Positions 1-12,001 of a stretch of 64,000 nucleotides of DNA are shown piece after piece. How positions within the stretch are numbered: the stretch's first letter is position 1; each line of letters opens with the position of its first letter. This DNA is from Bryum argenteum (lineage: Eukaryota > Streptophyta > Bryopsida > Bryales > Bryaceae): positions 817,601-881,600 of the forward strand of contig CM073322.1 in assembly GCA_037043015.1 (NCBI GenBank). Direction: 5' to 3'. The position numbers and the translations under genes were made by a program. The notes beneath the pieces were generated by a model. The model did not search any database. It had not been told where the DNA came from and worked only from the letters and a program-made list of their open reading frames with translations.

Positions 1-1701
1 CATGAAAGCCAAATAGTAAACCAAAGGTTGATCGAATCCCAAACGACCCAAATTAGGCCTAAGTCACTTTAGGGGTTAAGCACAAGATATTACACTTGAA
101 AGTTTGATCTTCTTCGTTCTCTTACCAATTTTGACAACTTTGTACAAGTAACTAGGTTTCAATAGGTAACTAATGAGTCAAATGGGCATGGATTTTATAC
201 TTAATTACATGAAAAACTTGTATAAAATCAATAAATAGAACCTTCTGAAAGAATCTTTTCACTAATTATGGATAACATTTTGAGATAATCTTTTGAAATA
301 ATCTTTTGACTAATTATGGATAACATTTTGAGATAACCTTTTGAATAGTTAAATTGCATGTTAACGTTAAATTACAAAATACAACTTGAGGTGGAGATTT
401 TGTATATATGAAAAAGATGACGGTGATGTTTCCAATTGAAGATATTGTAGTTAGTATATGGCTCCCTTGCGTGAAGTTCCCATTTTACCATTCGTGGTTC
501 TTGCTCCAATTTTTTTTAGAATTCTACAAAAAGCTATCGATTAATGAAATGGCATAAACAACACATGGTATAATTTTGTAAAATTAGATACCAAGCCTTT
601 AAGAAAATAAAATAGGTTGACCCTTAAAATGTCTACGCATTCACAATTTTGAATGATATAGAGTATGCCTCAAAACAAGGTCATTGGCGGTTTTCATTTC
701 CAACAGATACATGGTCATACCTCATCAAGTGCATTACCATATGCAACAACAAAAAAATCCATTTGTGATCTAAATATGTGAATATGTATTGGCTTGATAG
801 AGGCCAAAAATATATGTTTTATGAGAGAGAAGCCACTTTTGGGCACTTCATGTGGCCCTAAGTGAACCAAGCTTTTAACACTTTTTGGTTCTTGTTCACC
901 TCCAAAGTTTAATTTTTGGTTGCCCAAAAGACCGCTATGCCTTGTAGTTTCAAGACACTTTTTGTTTGCAAAAGTGATTAGTGACTGGCAATATATAGGA
1001 TATGCAATTGATGTGCATATGAATAAGTAAATAAACAAGAAAACCAATCCCTTTGAAGGGTTGGAGTGAATAATACCCGCTTTAAAAACCATGATTAACC
1101 AAGTTTGGTGCAAATAAGAGGCTTGTAATGGTAAAACATGCCTCATGGTTCATTCAAAGTTGATTGTTCGATGTTAACCATTGAATGAACTCTTCTAAAA
1201 CTTGACTGTTCGATGTTTACCATTTGAGATATCATAACATCCAAAGTTTGTCTCTTAAGATTGTTTGTCTCCCATTGTCAACATTGTTTTTAACACTTTT
1301 CGAGGATGCTCTTGTAAAATTGGTACTTTTTTTACTTGGGCCCCTTTGGAGATTAAGTAGTGATTTCGTTATAAACATATTTCTAAAAAAAGTAAAAAAG
1401 GCTAAATTTAAACGGTCTGAGTTTAGCTCTCAAACCAGGAATTGTCAAATGTTGAAAACTCAAAAATTGGAATTTGGTTGTGCAAATTTTACCACACATA
1501 CTTTTCAATATAGGGAGCTCCTAGTCACAATTTTAGGCAAAAAAAAAATCAATTTTAACCCGTTCATCTAGGCTGCCCAAAATAGCAAAAACCCCAATTA
1601 TTCCTCGTAGACCTTAAAGGGTTAATTTGATCATCAATTGTCAAAGTGGAGATGACATTTGTTTCAAAGAAAATAATCAAAAACAAAACGAAGATGACAT
1701 C
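1..1701. other. AT-rich intergenic DNA, no gene recognised
   Basis: I see no gene here. Short open frames near 0.7-1.1 kb (minus) and 1.2-1.6 kb (plus) lack recognisable motifs and splice context. A direct repeat of roughly 50 bp occurs twice between about 250 and 340; both copies contain the phrase ctaattatggataacatttt. Confidence 0.6.
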
Positions 1702-1704
1702 TTA

Positions 1705-2005
1705 GGGTCACTTTACACACAGGCTGGGGCCGGCCGAAGAGCGGGCTGAATTCAATGGCCAGAGCTTAGGCCCAAGTTGGGAGGTTCGGGTCAGGGTAAA
1801 CCTTGTCCCAACTGCATCGCTTGGGCCCGAACATTTTGGCGCCAAAACAGTGCCACATAGGATGCCACATAGGATAAATTGAAGTTCCGGTCGGGCCCTA
1901 GTGTAAAGCCATTGGGCCCGATTTGAAAGAATTGAGCCATCCTATTGGTCAAAATTTGAAGAATTCGGGCCGGCCCTCAATCCGGCCCCAAGTATAAAGT
2001 GGCCC
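1705..2005. mobile_element. Harbinger-like MITE, 301 bp, TTA target duplication
   Basis: The two ends are imperfect inverted repeats: GGGTCACTTTACAC on the left and the complement of GTATAAAGTGGCCC on the right, followed inward by GC-rich GGCCGG-type sequence. A TTA precedes it (1702-1704) and follows it (2006-2008). TTA duplication and a G-rich end fit the PIF/Harbinger (Tourist) superfamily. There is no coding capacity. Its right TTA is also the left TTA of the next element. Confidence 0.7.
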
Positions 2006-2008
2006 TTA

Positions 2009-2180
2009 GGGACGCTTTACATGGGGAGTGAAGCCGTACCATGGGGCTGATGAAGAGCAAAAATCCTCTCTGACGTAATATTCTCATTCTTTAAATTACA
2101 AGTAATGGACCAATTACATTCAGAAATTTTTTGCCCTCCTTTGGCCCATGCTTCGCTTCACTCCCCATGTAAAACGTCCC
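2009..2180. mobile_element. Harbinger-like MITE, 172 bp, TTA target duplication
   Basis: Terminal inverted repeats of 26 bp run 2009-2034 and 2155-2180 with a single mismatch; the outer part reads GGGACGCTTTACATGGGGAG. TTA flanks both sides (2006-2008, 2181-2183). A relative with the same left end lies at 27325. Non-coding. Confidence 0.85.
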
Positions 2181-2749
2181 TTATATATTCCAACTGTGAA
2201 AGTATCCACCAAACCATTTCTTTTGCATAAAGTACACTACCCATAAACGATGTAGTAAAATAAAAAACCCATCTTTCTTGAATTGGTGGGACAAAGGCAT
2301 GTCTTCCTTTCCAAATTCCAATACCAGAGATTTGCATTGATTCTAAAGATACCATCAAAAAACAAGTTTTATATCAACAATAATAAAATCAATCATTCAT
2401 GTTACAAGTTTAGAAGTAGATAAATGCAGGCAGATACAATAAAAGAGGATATGCAATCTACTTGCGGAAAGGCATTCCTGATTGAACATTACAATTCACC
2501 CACTATCATTAGTGTGCCACTCATGTATCATATTTTAAAGAATCGGAGATGGTGGGTGTAAATTAATCTGTAAATTCTTTGCTTGCAGCATCATTAATGA
2601 AATTCTTATGTGCAAGACATACTGTTGATTATCCCCTAAAGGAGAACCCCAACAGTGTCCTCCGGACGGTCATGGCCATATCTGAAATTTGTGGACAAAG
2701 TTTTTCAATTGGACAACTTGCTTTGACAATTTGCTTGGACAATGAGGGA

Positions 2750-3483
2750 TAAATAGATAAATAGAAACTCCTGTCCTTTCTAAGGGGCCGGCGTGAATGA
2801 AGTGTCTGTTCGTAATGCTAATATCCCAATGGCCACCGGACAAGGGGAATTTAGAAAAATACTACTTCCCCCTCTCGAGGGTGGACACTATAACTACGCT
2901 AATTTCTAGCCTAGTTACTAGTGCCTTGAAGTCTATACTTGACATAGTATCCCTCCAAAGGGCTTTGAGGTACCTATACAACAAGGTCCAAGGACCTCCC
3001 ATAATAGTTGGGTGGACTATAGTGGTGAGCACCACGCCGGCATGGGGAATAGAACCCACGACCTCCTCATTGGGGGCCTAAGACCTAACCACCAAGCCAA
3101 GGCTTGTGGTGCCTTCATTTGGGATAGACACATAGAAACTCCGGTCCCTTTCTCAAGGGCCGACGTGAATGAAGTGTCCATTCGTAATGCTAATAACCCG
3201 ATGCCCACTAGATAAGAGGAAATTGTGACAATACTACTTCCCCCCTTTGAGGGTGGACGCTATAAGTAGGCTAGTTTCTAGCTAGTTACTAGTGCCTTGA
3301 AGATATTTGACATAGTATCCCCCAAAGGGCTTTGAGGTTCCCATACAACAAGGTCCTAGGAACCCCCACCTTAGTTGGGTGGACTATGGTGGTGAGCTCG
3401 ACGCGGACATGGGAAATAGAACTCACGACCTTCTCGTTGGGGGCCATGAGTCCCAAGCACCAAGTCAAGATATGTGTTGCCTT
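2750..3483 (-). mobile_element. tRNA-derived SINE, tandem dimer
   Basis: Two head-to-tail copies of one family (about 2750-3112 and 3113-3483) lie on the minus strand. Read on that strand, the head has an A-box-like TGGCTTGGTGGTTAG and a B-box-like GTGGGTTCTATTCCC (compare the tRNA GGTTCGANNCC), then a body and a tail of TCTAT-type simple repeat. A perfect 12-bp duplication, GACAATGAGGGA, flanks the whole dimer at 2738-2749 and 3484-3495. Related copies lie near 12.0, 18.0 and 43.6 kb. Several short open frames here are by-products of the repeat. Confidence 0.75.
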
Positions 3484-3621
3484 GACAATGAGGGACACTT
3501 AATATGGAGAGTCAAGGCCAATAAAAGTCCAAGCCAATTCACTCACATTTTGAGCCCCATTGGCTCCATGGGCCACTTGGAGAACACATTAAACAATTAA
3601 TAGAAAGGTGGCCACTTCCCC

Positions 3622-3985
3622 CATGTGTAAAGCCCTTGGGGCCGATTTGTAGTAGGAAAAACAAGGCCATGGGGCCAATTCGTATCACTAGCTACATTCC
3701 ATGATTTTGGTTTGTTCACATTAAGATATTTTAGTGATATAAAGATTTTGTAATGAAATCAAGCAACGGCCTCTAGCATGAATTTGCCTTCCATGCTTGA
3801 ATTTCCCAACTTTTGGAGTGCGGGCGGTGTCATAAATTGTCCCCCATTCATCATAATATAATTCCAAAAAATTGACCTTAACTCTCAATGTTAATTCCTT
3901 CGGGTCAATTTCAAGAATTGGACCAATTACAATTATAGAGGATTCGGCCATGAATTGACCCCTTGTGTAAAGCGGCCTTGAGATG
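3622..3985. mobile_element. possible diverged MITE
   Basis: The left side (ccatgtgtaaagcccttggg) and right side (ccccttgtgtaaagcggcc) resemble the CTTTACAC ends of the neighbouring elements, and part of the interior matches about 1900-1940. I could not define a target duplication, so the limits are approximate. Confidence 0.35.
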
Positions 3986-4254
3986 AGGGTTTGCAAACCA
4001 ACTCATTCATCAGAACACAAACCATTGAAAACTGAGTGTCAATATCCATGAGGATTTCCACCAAGCTTGGTGGAAAGAAACACATCATGTAGAAATCCCG
4101 ATGGTAGAACTAGTGGAAACTACCCTCTTTCCATTAGTGGCAGAATTGAAAGGTATCACTGAACTCCAAAAACCAAGTAGTGTTAAGTTTCAAGAAGAGC
4201 GACATGATTTGTGAGTAGGTTCTAAGAAACGAGGCTTTATTTGGCAATAGCTTA

Positions 4255-5190
4255 GGGTTGTTTTACACTATGGACCATAAATGATGACCACAACTTCAAA
4301 TTTTTGATTGGAGAGTAAAGTACTCTTGGTGCCATTTGCCTTTTCACTACCTTGAAAAAGGAGAATGACCACTAACTTTGAGGTCTCCAAAGTATGCTAA
4401 ATATGCCTCATTGAATAATGTTTTCAAGGTCTCCTTGATTATAGTTGAGTCGAAGCAAATGCCTCGACTCAACCACAAGTCTACAATCAAGGAGACCATG
4501 AGGCTCAAAAACCAAGCCAGTCAAAATCCATTTTTGATGTATCATAGTAAGAGCTCTTGGTCAAGAGCCATGACCATGAAATAGATTTTAATTTTCTTGA
4601 TCATGGCTCCTGGTTCATAGTGTAAAGGGATTCTTATACGATAATTCACAAGTTCTAATAGTTCAACCACTTAGGATCCCTTTACACTAAAGACCAAGTG
4701 TCGCGACCAAGAAAATTAAATTCAAGTTCATGGTCATGGCTCTTGGTCAAGAGCCGTGACCATGAAAAATTGAAAATGAAATTTTGAGTGGCTTGGTCAC
4801 ACTTGTAGTGTAAAGTGGATGTGGACCGGGACAAGTTTAAGGTCAATTTTCTAATATAAATCATCATCATTCTCTCTTTTACCCTCCTCTTTATCCTCCT
4901 TTCTCCTTAAATGATTGAACACTAGCCAATTAATGATTTTTGAGCCTCACCGTCTCCTTGATTGTAGTTGAGTTAAGGCATTTGCTTCGACTCTATTATA
5001 ATCAAGAAGACCATGAAAAAATTATCCAGTATGGAAAATTTATCATACTTTGGGGACCTCAAAGTTAGTGATCATTCTCCTTTTGTTGACGGTAGTGTAA
5101 AACCAAATGGGATCAAGAGTACTTTACTCTGCAATCATAGAATTTAGAAGGCCATGGTCTATCTTCATAGTCCGTAGTGTAAAGCAACCC
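4255..5190. mobile_element. foldback-type element, 936 bp, long inverted arms
   Basis: The outer ends are inverted copies: GGGTTGTTTTACACTATGGA on the left and the complement of a TAGTGTAAAGCAACCC end on the right. The arms (about 4255-4634 and 4677-5190) pair over most of their length around a spacer of about 40 bp; for example the block around ctttgaggtctccaaagtat near 4375 recurs inverted near 5050. TTA precedes the left end (4252-4254) and TCA follows the right (5191-5193), compatible with a diverged 3-bp duplication. The right arm alone recurs at 44618-45127. Confidence 0.7.
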
Positions 5191-5193
5191 TCA

Positions 5194-8100
5194 CTCTTTG
5201 ACATAAAATATCAAATTTACACATTAAGCACCACCAATGCAACAAAACTCAAGTTTCTGAATCACTACATCTTGTTATGCCTTATGCAATATCACCGGAT
5301 GTAAAAGAGAAATTTAGGCTCATTCCAAGATGCAACCATAATCTGGACCCTCGTAACCCCTACAAATCTTTGATACACAATTGTCTAAATTATCAAAAAG
5401 AACCTTCTTCTACTTCAAGCCCAAAGAAACTCAATCTAAGCATTAATAAGAAGATTCAACCATAGGATCTTGAAGTCAACTTGACCCTTTACTCAAATGT
5501 CAAATTTGAACCAATTTCTTCAATTTTGAGATTATAACGGTCAAAGCTGACTGAATTTTTTCCTCCGGAAATCCCAAAAAGCCATTTCGGCTTTCTTGGA
5601 TCTTCAGGGGTTAAATTTGAAAAGTTTGTACTGATCACGTTATCTTCTCCTTACACAGACTCAATATGAAGCTAGTTTGATTCAGCAGGTGAGTCTCATA
5701 GGTTACATATCCTCTTTATTGAGTTTCTAGAGAAAGCCTACCATCATGGGTTTGAATGGATCTCATAGCGTAGTAGCTTCAAAGTCCTGCATCAATACTG
5801 TGATTTAAGAATGATATTTCAATAATCAATCTGGTGTTGAAGATGTTTCAAACTGCTACTTCTTTATATCACGACCTCGTTTGAAGAACGACGAAGTCCT
5901 AGCACTTCTATTGAGCAGGGGTTGCACTCAATCCTCACAGGTCTTCTTAGGCATCTGTGGTGCGATAGTTGACCGGATCGTAATTCTCTGTGCATTCCGA
6001 GAAGACCTGATTAGAGCTATCAACCGTTGACAAAGAGGGGGTTCAAAGTTTTCATATGATTCGGCTGCTTAATTTCTGAGATGCGAAATGTCGGTGCCCC
6101 GACTCCGGTGGTTGCACAAGGAGATTTTCGAGGTCTTTAGGTCACCAAACCTCCTCTGTAAGCAACGGGTAAGTTAATTTCTCAGTTGTTTAAGCTACTA
6201 AACATTCACTATTGCTGCCAACTGACATATTTGTTGTTTGATAGCTTCTTCGAGTTGCACAATGAAACAAGACAGTATGTAGAGTAGGCATGTCCAAGTG
6301 CTGCAGTAAGCAAATGGTTTGCAGGAAAACCTTTAATCAGTGAATGAGTGGACCAACAGATCAAGACAAGGAACAGAGAGACGGCATGTCCAATGCAGGA
6401 AGAGAAAAGTTCGGTGAAACACCTATCTGTGAAGGAATGGAACCAACATATATTCGTTCCCCTTGCAAGCTCTCTGGAGTCAAACCCCCAAAACATACAA
6501 CAGTAAGACCCAGGAAAACAAGCCTTCGAATGCTTGTGTTCAGGGAAATGTGAAACATTCAGGTAATTCTGCGTAGAAGCTCACACGTTTTACAAGCTGT
6601 GTACCGCGCTCGTTAGTGTGTGGAACTTTTCAGCTTCTTAGGGGATGTTGCATGAGGTCATATTTGTTCCAAAGCCGGAAGGTACGAGTAGAAGTCTGTC
6701 AATGAACACCAACACAATCGAAGTAAAACTCCAAGCTGACAAGGCTGGTGTGGAGTGCGAGACAGTGAGACAGATCATATGAAAGTCACCAGCATCATGA
6801 AACATGCACCAAAATCACTGAGTAGCAGGTATCTTACAAACACTTCAGATATGGAAGGAAAGAATTCAACGAATTAGAGAGGAGTAGCAATCCACGATAA
6901 GATCAGCAGGGTACATCCCACTTAAAATTTTCTCTTGAGCTTCATGTTGAGAAAATTCGGGAATCATCATCCGTTTATATGCACAAATATGTTTACACTC
7001 GCAAGGTAACTCTGAACCTTTAATCTATCGATAAATATACACGTGCTCCCTCATGACTCCGTTCAAAGATCATACATTACCTTAACACGAAAGTCATCTC
7101 CAAGACCAGTCTCAAGGCAATGGACAACCTAAGAGCCCCAGTAACAAGCTTCTTTCCAAGTCCATAACACATGATATCAAATCCAGATCTAGCTCTAGGC
7201 ATGAGGTCAAGGAGTGCACTATCACAAAAGGTGAGTGGTTGGTGGCAGCACATGAATAAAAGAGCCAAAAGTCAAATCAAGGAGAGATCTAAGTGCCAGT
7301 GAAGGAAGCTACGAGAATGCTTGCAAATGGCAACATAATGTCCCCTATCGAATTGTAGTGCGAATCATTTCGATATGCGATTGATTTCCCCTGTCGACTG
7401 CTTGGGATCTCGACCCTCATGACCTGGAAAATTTGTCGTACTGAGGTTCTGCCACTCGTCTCAACATCACCATCAAGAAAGGTCGAGCGCAACCAACCTG
7501 TTTGCCGCGTGTAACGTTTACGTATCCCTACAAAGGAATATTTACCTCGACCAGAAGTACTTCGACTGGAGAGCCGGAACAGCGAGCAAGTCATGCAGGA
7601 TGATTGCACCTGAGGGGAAATGTAAATGTTCATGGATACCCCACGACGTCTCAAATGATGTAAGACTCAAAGCTTCCGACAACCTATACAGCGCAGCACT
7701 CGGTGGATTTTGCAAATGACACCCTAGGTTGAGTATACTCCGGAGTGCTTCTGTGGGTCGCCTCTATGCACTGATGTAGATACCGCTAGTGAATATTCGA
7801 AGGCCCTGCCTTCTCGTGGCTCGATATCATCAAGTACGACTGCTCGCGTCTACCTTACCAGTTTCTGCAAAAACGTGCCCAAGAAGAAACAGGAAACTGA
7901 GGTAGGACGCTGGAAAAAAAATGCGGTACACGCACTTTCCTCTGGATAGCGATAAGATTCACCTCACAAGTACGCATGAAGAAGTACACCTCAACAGGCG
8001 AGGGACGGGAATCTTCGACCACATCCCAAAACTTCTTATACTCTGAACATTCTCAGATTGTGCTAGCTACGAAAGTGAAACCGGCTTACGAAAAAAGCAC

Positions 8101-8867
8101 TGTATCGATGTGGACGTCAGACGGGTCAGAACAAGATCAAGACTCTTTTCCGAAACTTGAGTAGTGATTTGCAAATGACTCACGTGTCATCTGTACGACA
8201 AATTGGGCTTGGGCATGTGCAGGAGAAGTGCAAGTAGTTATACGTTATACCTTCAATTAGAGTGTATGTAGTAAGTCTGACTATTTCAAGCATTTGGACC
8301 TGACAGGACTGTGAGGAGGACAACAGAAATTAGCGCAACAGGCCACTGTCCAATTGAATAACAATGGCATAATTGCTACTTTCACAAATTCCATGAGGTC
8401 AGCTTTTGAACTTCACTGCAGCAGAATCCTTGGAGGCCTTTCGACTTAAACCTTCAGTACAGTAGACAGTCTAACTCAAAGTTCTCACTTGCAATACTGC
8501 GATGAGCACTACCTGAATGAACTTACATCAAGCAGTATTACCCTTCAAAGTGATCATTCAAACATATTGTCCCATACGGTCAAACATCTGGGGTACAAGC
8601 ATTCGTTCTCGTACCGTACTTTCGACAGTCTCGCCTCAACTGTGAGACTGATAGTACTGGTCAGCAACGATGAAAAGGGGCCTCTTCGATGTCCACTTTC
8701 AATCAACAAAAGACAAAAGAAACGCACCAAATCGTAAGACTGTTCTACGTGGCTTCTTCAAGAGTACTGTGTCCCAACTCTTTACGATGTTGTTTCAGAA
8801 AGGATAAGTGCATCGACAATAACACTAACTCCGGACCATATGTCGATCAGAGGCATCAACAATTCAT
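5194..8867. other. diverged D/E duplication unit, no confident gene
   Basis: Part of this stretch (about 5520-6330) is a diverged copy of the E block found at about 12.6-14.9 kb: the sequence around gtcggtgccccgactccggt (6092), followed by cctcctctgtaagcaacg, recurs at 14.10 and partly at 22.55 kb. The stretch 6330-8867 contains only short frames without recognisable domains. Splice-like sites occur (cagcag then gtgagt near 5690) but no continuous protein could be assembled. Confidence 0.45.
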
Positions 8868-8973
8868 TAACCAGCTCACAACTTGTCAGTACCAGACGAT
8901 GGGCTATGACAATCTAGAGTTCTGACCATGAATCAGAAGTATTGCACGGAAATGTTCGAAGCACAACACGAAC

Positions 8974-9180
8974 TCAATGAATATTAGATATTATATTTAT
9001 TGCGATGGTGTTGTCAACCAGCATCACCGAACCATAAATACGGCCATCATTCGCCAACACTTCCCTTATGCTAAAAACGAGGCCGATATAAGTAGTCAGA
9101 GCACAAGAACGAGCTACTATTCTAGCCACAAACTTAACTGCAACACGATCTAATTCTATCACGAAGTTCAAAAACTAGCG
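8974..9180 (-). other. conserved coding-like block downstream of the acidic gene
   Basis: On the minus strand one frame reads a 60-plus-residue peptide with the phrases VIELDRVAVKFVAR, SCALTTYIGLVFS and GRIYGSVMLVDNTIAINII. The same peptide, with a few substitutions, is readable at 15470-15600 in the D2 block, partly frameshifted. Conservation of hydrophobic and charged positions suggests former coding sequence, perhaps an exon following a splice acceptor near 9172. I do not recognise the domain. Confidence 0.35.
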
Positions 9181-9412
9181 ATACATATTATGTGAGATGC
9201 ATGATGTCCAACTATCATTGCTGTAATACCCAGTCATTTTCAAAGTAATCTCTAAAATTTATATCTTGATACAACAATTTCCATAATAATAATCACTAAA
9301 CCAACTTGAATCTGAACTACGATTCAGATTCAGTCCGACTGAAATCGGATTTATTTTTTGCGCCATACTTCACTATCCTACCTTTTTTTCGTTTTATTCT
9401 CGTCTTCGAGTT

Positions 9413-9888
9413 TCACCACCCATCCGTGCCAACCAATTCGGGGAATGACGAGATCATGTTTAAGTCCTCAGAAAAAAGCTCTCCAACAACGATACCCCAG
9501 CCAAAATCCACCTCCCCTCTTTCATCAGAAACTATCACGTCTGGGAGGGGGTCGGCAGTCACTGTCTCAGCTGCCGATTCAGCAGTATCGTCGGCTGGTA
9601 CCTCTTCAGGATCAGTAACCTCTGTGGTGTCACCAGCAGTGCTCGGCTCCCAATTTGCAACATTCATCAGTAGCACACTGTCGACGGGCCCACAGGCATT
9701 AGTATTGTCACATGTTCCTCTCGGCCACTTTCAGTTCTTACTGCTCGATCGTTGTCTTCCTCATCCCCGTCAACGACAACAAATTTAACATGTTCTTCTC
9801 GGCCACTTTCGGTTCTTACTGCTCGATCGTTGACTTCCTCCTCCGCGTTAACGGCCGCATCAACAGCAACAACTTTAACGCTTTCCAT
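9413..9888 (-). pseudogene. acidic-repeat protein, D1 copy, frameshifted
   Basis: This is a paralogue of the intact gene at 15712-17037. It begins with ATG at 9888 (MESVKVVAVDAAV) and has two copies of the (E)NDRAxR-type repeat with the linker TESGREEHV. It then loses about 76 bp relative to the intact copy, near 9690, which shifts the frame to an early stop. The C-terminal part stays readable in another frame and ends with the family tail GEVDFGWGIVVGEL and SFPELVGTDGW. An exception would be an intron over the deletion, but no convincing splice pair is present. Confidence 0.6.
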
Positions 9889-9905
9889 CGTGGTTATCAA
9901 ATGTT

Positions 9906-10420
9906 AACAAACCCGCTCGCTTCACCCAATCCTGCACACCTTGCAATGACTCCTTCAGGACGGAGGGCCGCTGAAAACTGCACGAATACTTCCTTGCTCT
10001 CAAATAAGCTTCGATCTTCGATTGAAATGAAGGACCGCGAAGTGAAGAACCGGGAAGAGGTCCCAGTGCCTTCGGAGGACGACCCTTCCTCTCGCGGTTC
10101 ACAATCAATATGAGAAACCCGCTTGCTTCACACACTTCTGGTCCTTGCAAAGGACTTCTTCAGGACGGAGGGCCGCTGAAAATTGCACGTATACTTGCTT
10201 GCTCTCGAATCTTCGATCTTCGATTGAGAGGGAGAACCGTGAAACGAAGAACTGAGGAGACTGAGGTCCCAGTGCGTTCGGAGGACGACCCTTCCTCTCG
10301 CGGTTCACAATCAATTTGAGAAACCCGCTTGCTTCACACACTTCTGGTCCTTGCAAAGGACTTCTTCAGGACGGAGGGCCGCTGAAAATTGCACGAACAC
10401 TGACTAGCTTCAAGCGAAGC
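9906..10420. repeat. about 207-bp tandem repeat, 2.5 copies
   Basis: Units start near 9906, 10111 and 10318; each begins with a gaaacccgcttgcttcac-type phrase and contains cttcaggacggagggccgct. The array lies just upstream (minus-strand sense) of the broken acidic gene. Only diverged single-copy traces are visible at the matching place in the D2 block, so the amplification appears specific to this copy. Confidence 0.7.
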
Positions 10421-10606
10421 CTCAATCTATGAGGTGAGATGAGGTACCTCGAAACTTTTATAGTGCTTTCGGGGTCCTTCGGATGCCACTTACTCTAGCA
10501 GGTTCACACTTTCGGGATCCACGTCATGCGGTCACCCTCGTACATGCGTTCACTAGGAACCATGTGCGACTGGTCCGTTGAGAGGGATCTGGGTTGGCAA
10601 TCCGTA

Positions 10607-10702
10607 CCGGTTATCGATCCGTCCCAGTTATCGATCGGTCCGGGATATCGATCCGTCCCAGTTATCGATCTGTCCGGGTTATCGATCCGTCAGGGTTATC
10701 TG
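10607..10702. repeat. 17-bp short tandem repeat (ttatcgatccgtcc type)
   Basis: About five units of roughly 17 bp (34-bp higher period), built on the palindromic core ATCGAT with the phrase gttatcgatccgtccc. A shorter, more degenerate version is at about 17840-17905. In both D blocks it lies several hundred bases upstream of the minus-strand acidic gene. Confidence 0.7.
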
Positions 10703-12001
10703 CAGCCGTCGGAGAGGCTCGTGGCAGTGGCAGTGGAACGTGATAATGGATAAAGGATAATGGTGAAGGTGGGTGATGCTGCTCATGCGATGGCCAAATA
10801 TCCTTGTTACTTGGTAGTAAGATTTTTATCTTAAAGTGTCTTAACACTCATGTGTAATTTTACATTTTCAGGATATGTTACATGTAAAACCATATTCTTG
10901 TTATTATAATTACTAGTATGCCCTCTTGACGTTGTCACGCACACTTAAATTCTTGTCCCTCTTGTTTTTCTGCTAAGATATAATTAGGTCATTTTAGCAC
11001 ACCACCCCTAAGAGCCATCCTTGGATTAGGGATGGGGATGGTTGAAGGAGCCCCATAATTTTAATGTCTTGGTTGAAAAAGCCTAGAAGTGTGCTCATAG
11101 AGTAGTTCAGACAACAAGGTCCAATTTGAATTCAAAATTATCAGAAATGACCTAAGGGGTCAACTTGTAAAATCCTGCGATTCAGAAGAAAAGCCCATTG
11201 ACAAGGGCAAACGGCTCGTACGGGCAAAAGACAATGATCCCTCTCACTTGGTCCTCCTACAGATCTCTGTAAATCACTGCTACGAGCGTTTCTCGGGGCA
11301 AGGGAAGAGGAGGGGTAAAAAGCCCCTAAATTTTTAATGTGTAGGCTTTGAATACAAAGGAGTTCTAGGCCTCTCGAGTAATTTCATGCCGTAGGCCCCA
11401 TTTTTGAATTCAAAATTATCAAAAACAACCATTAGAGGTCTAAATTTAAAAAAAAAGTAGGGATTTTGAAGAAAAAATTCCATTAGCTAATGGAGGCTCT
11501 CAGGAGTGTTGGTTGCACTTGTTTACTTCCCCCCTTCACCTACAATACCCATGTTTCCCGTAGTAAGACTGGTACTACAAGAAAGCATACATTGATGAGT
11601 GGTGATGCTGTGAATGTACTTGACCCCTAAAGGTGAGTGAGGCCCACATCGAGTCGATCGGACTTTGGTCAACCTCTCACTTACTTGTTTTAGATTGCAT
11701 GAACTTGGAACCTTTTCCATCACCTTTTCGGAAAGTCATCTCATGCTCCAAAATTCCTTATACTTCATGAGATATTTACGGTCAAAGTCTGAAAAAACTA
11801 GTCGAAATTTGCCCAAAATTGATTAAAACGCAGAAAAGACTTCCAAAATTCACACAAAAATTGAGATTTTAATTATGTTCAATTATTGTTTCATTTTTTT
11901 TTAATTTTTTTTTTTTTTATTAATCTTTTTTTCCCTTCTTCACATGTAGAAACGGTAATAAGGCATGATTTCACCATTTGGATTTTCAATCTAGTATTAA
12001 T

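Larger units (their letters stand above)
8868..11990. repeat. D block, copy 1
   Basis: This block is homologous, with many indels, to 15325-19480. Shared landmarks are the block around cagacgatgggctatgac (8895 and 15356), the acidic-repeat gene copy, the ATCGAT-type repeats, the stretch starting ataaaggataatg (10752 and 18268) and a pyrimidine-rich run before cacatgtagaaac. It holds the broken acidic gene (9413-9888). Confidence 0.75.

Noticed and set aside
2158-2358. 66-residue minus frame
   Set aside because: It overlaps the right end of the MITE at 2009-2180 and has no family features.
2738-3495. Possible tRNA gene suggested by A- and B-box-like motifs
   Set aside because: No cloverleaf can be formed over the region; the motifs belong to the head of a repeated SINE.
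2797-3498. Short open frames on both strands near 3 kb
   Set aside because: They lie inside the SINE dimer and repeat with it.
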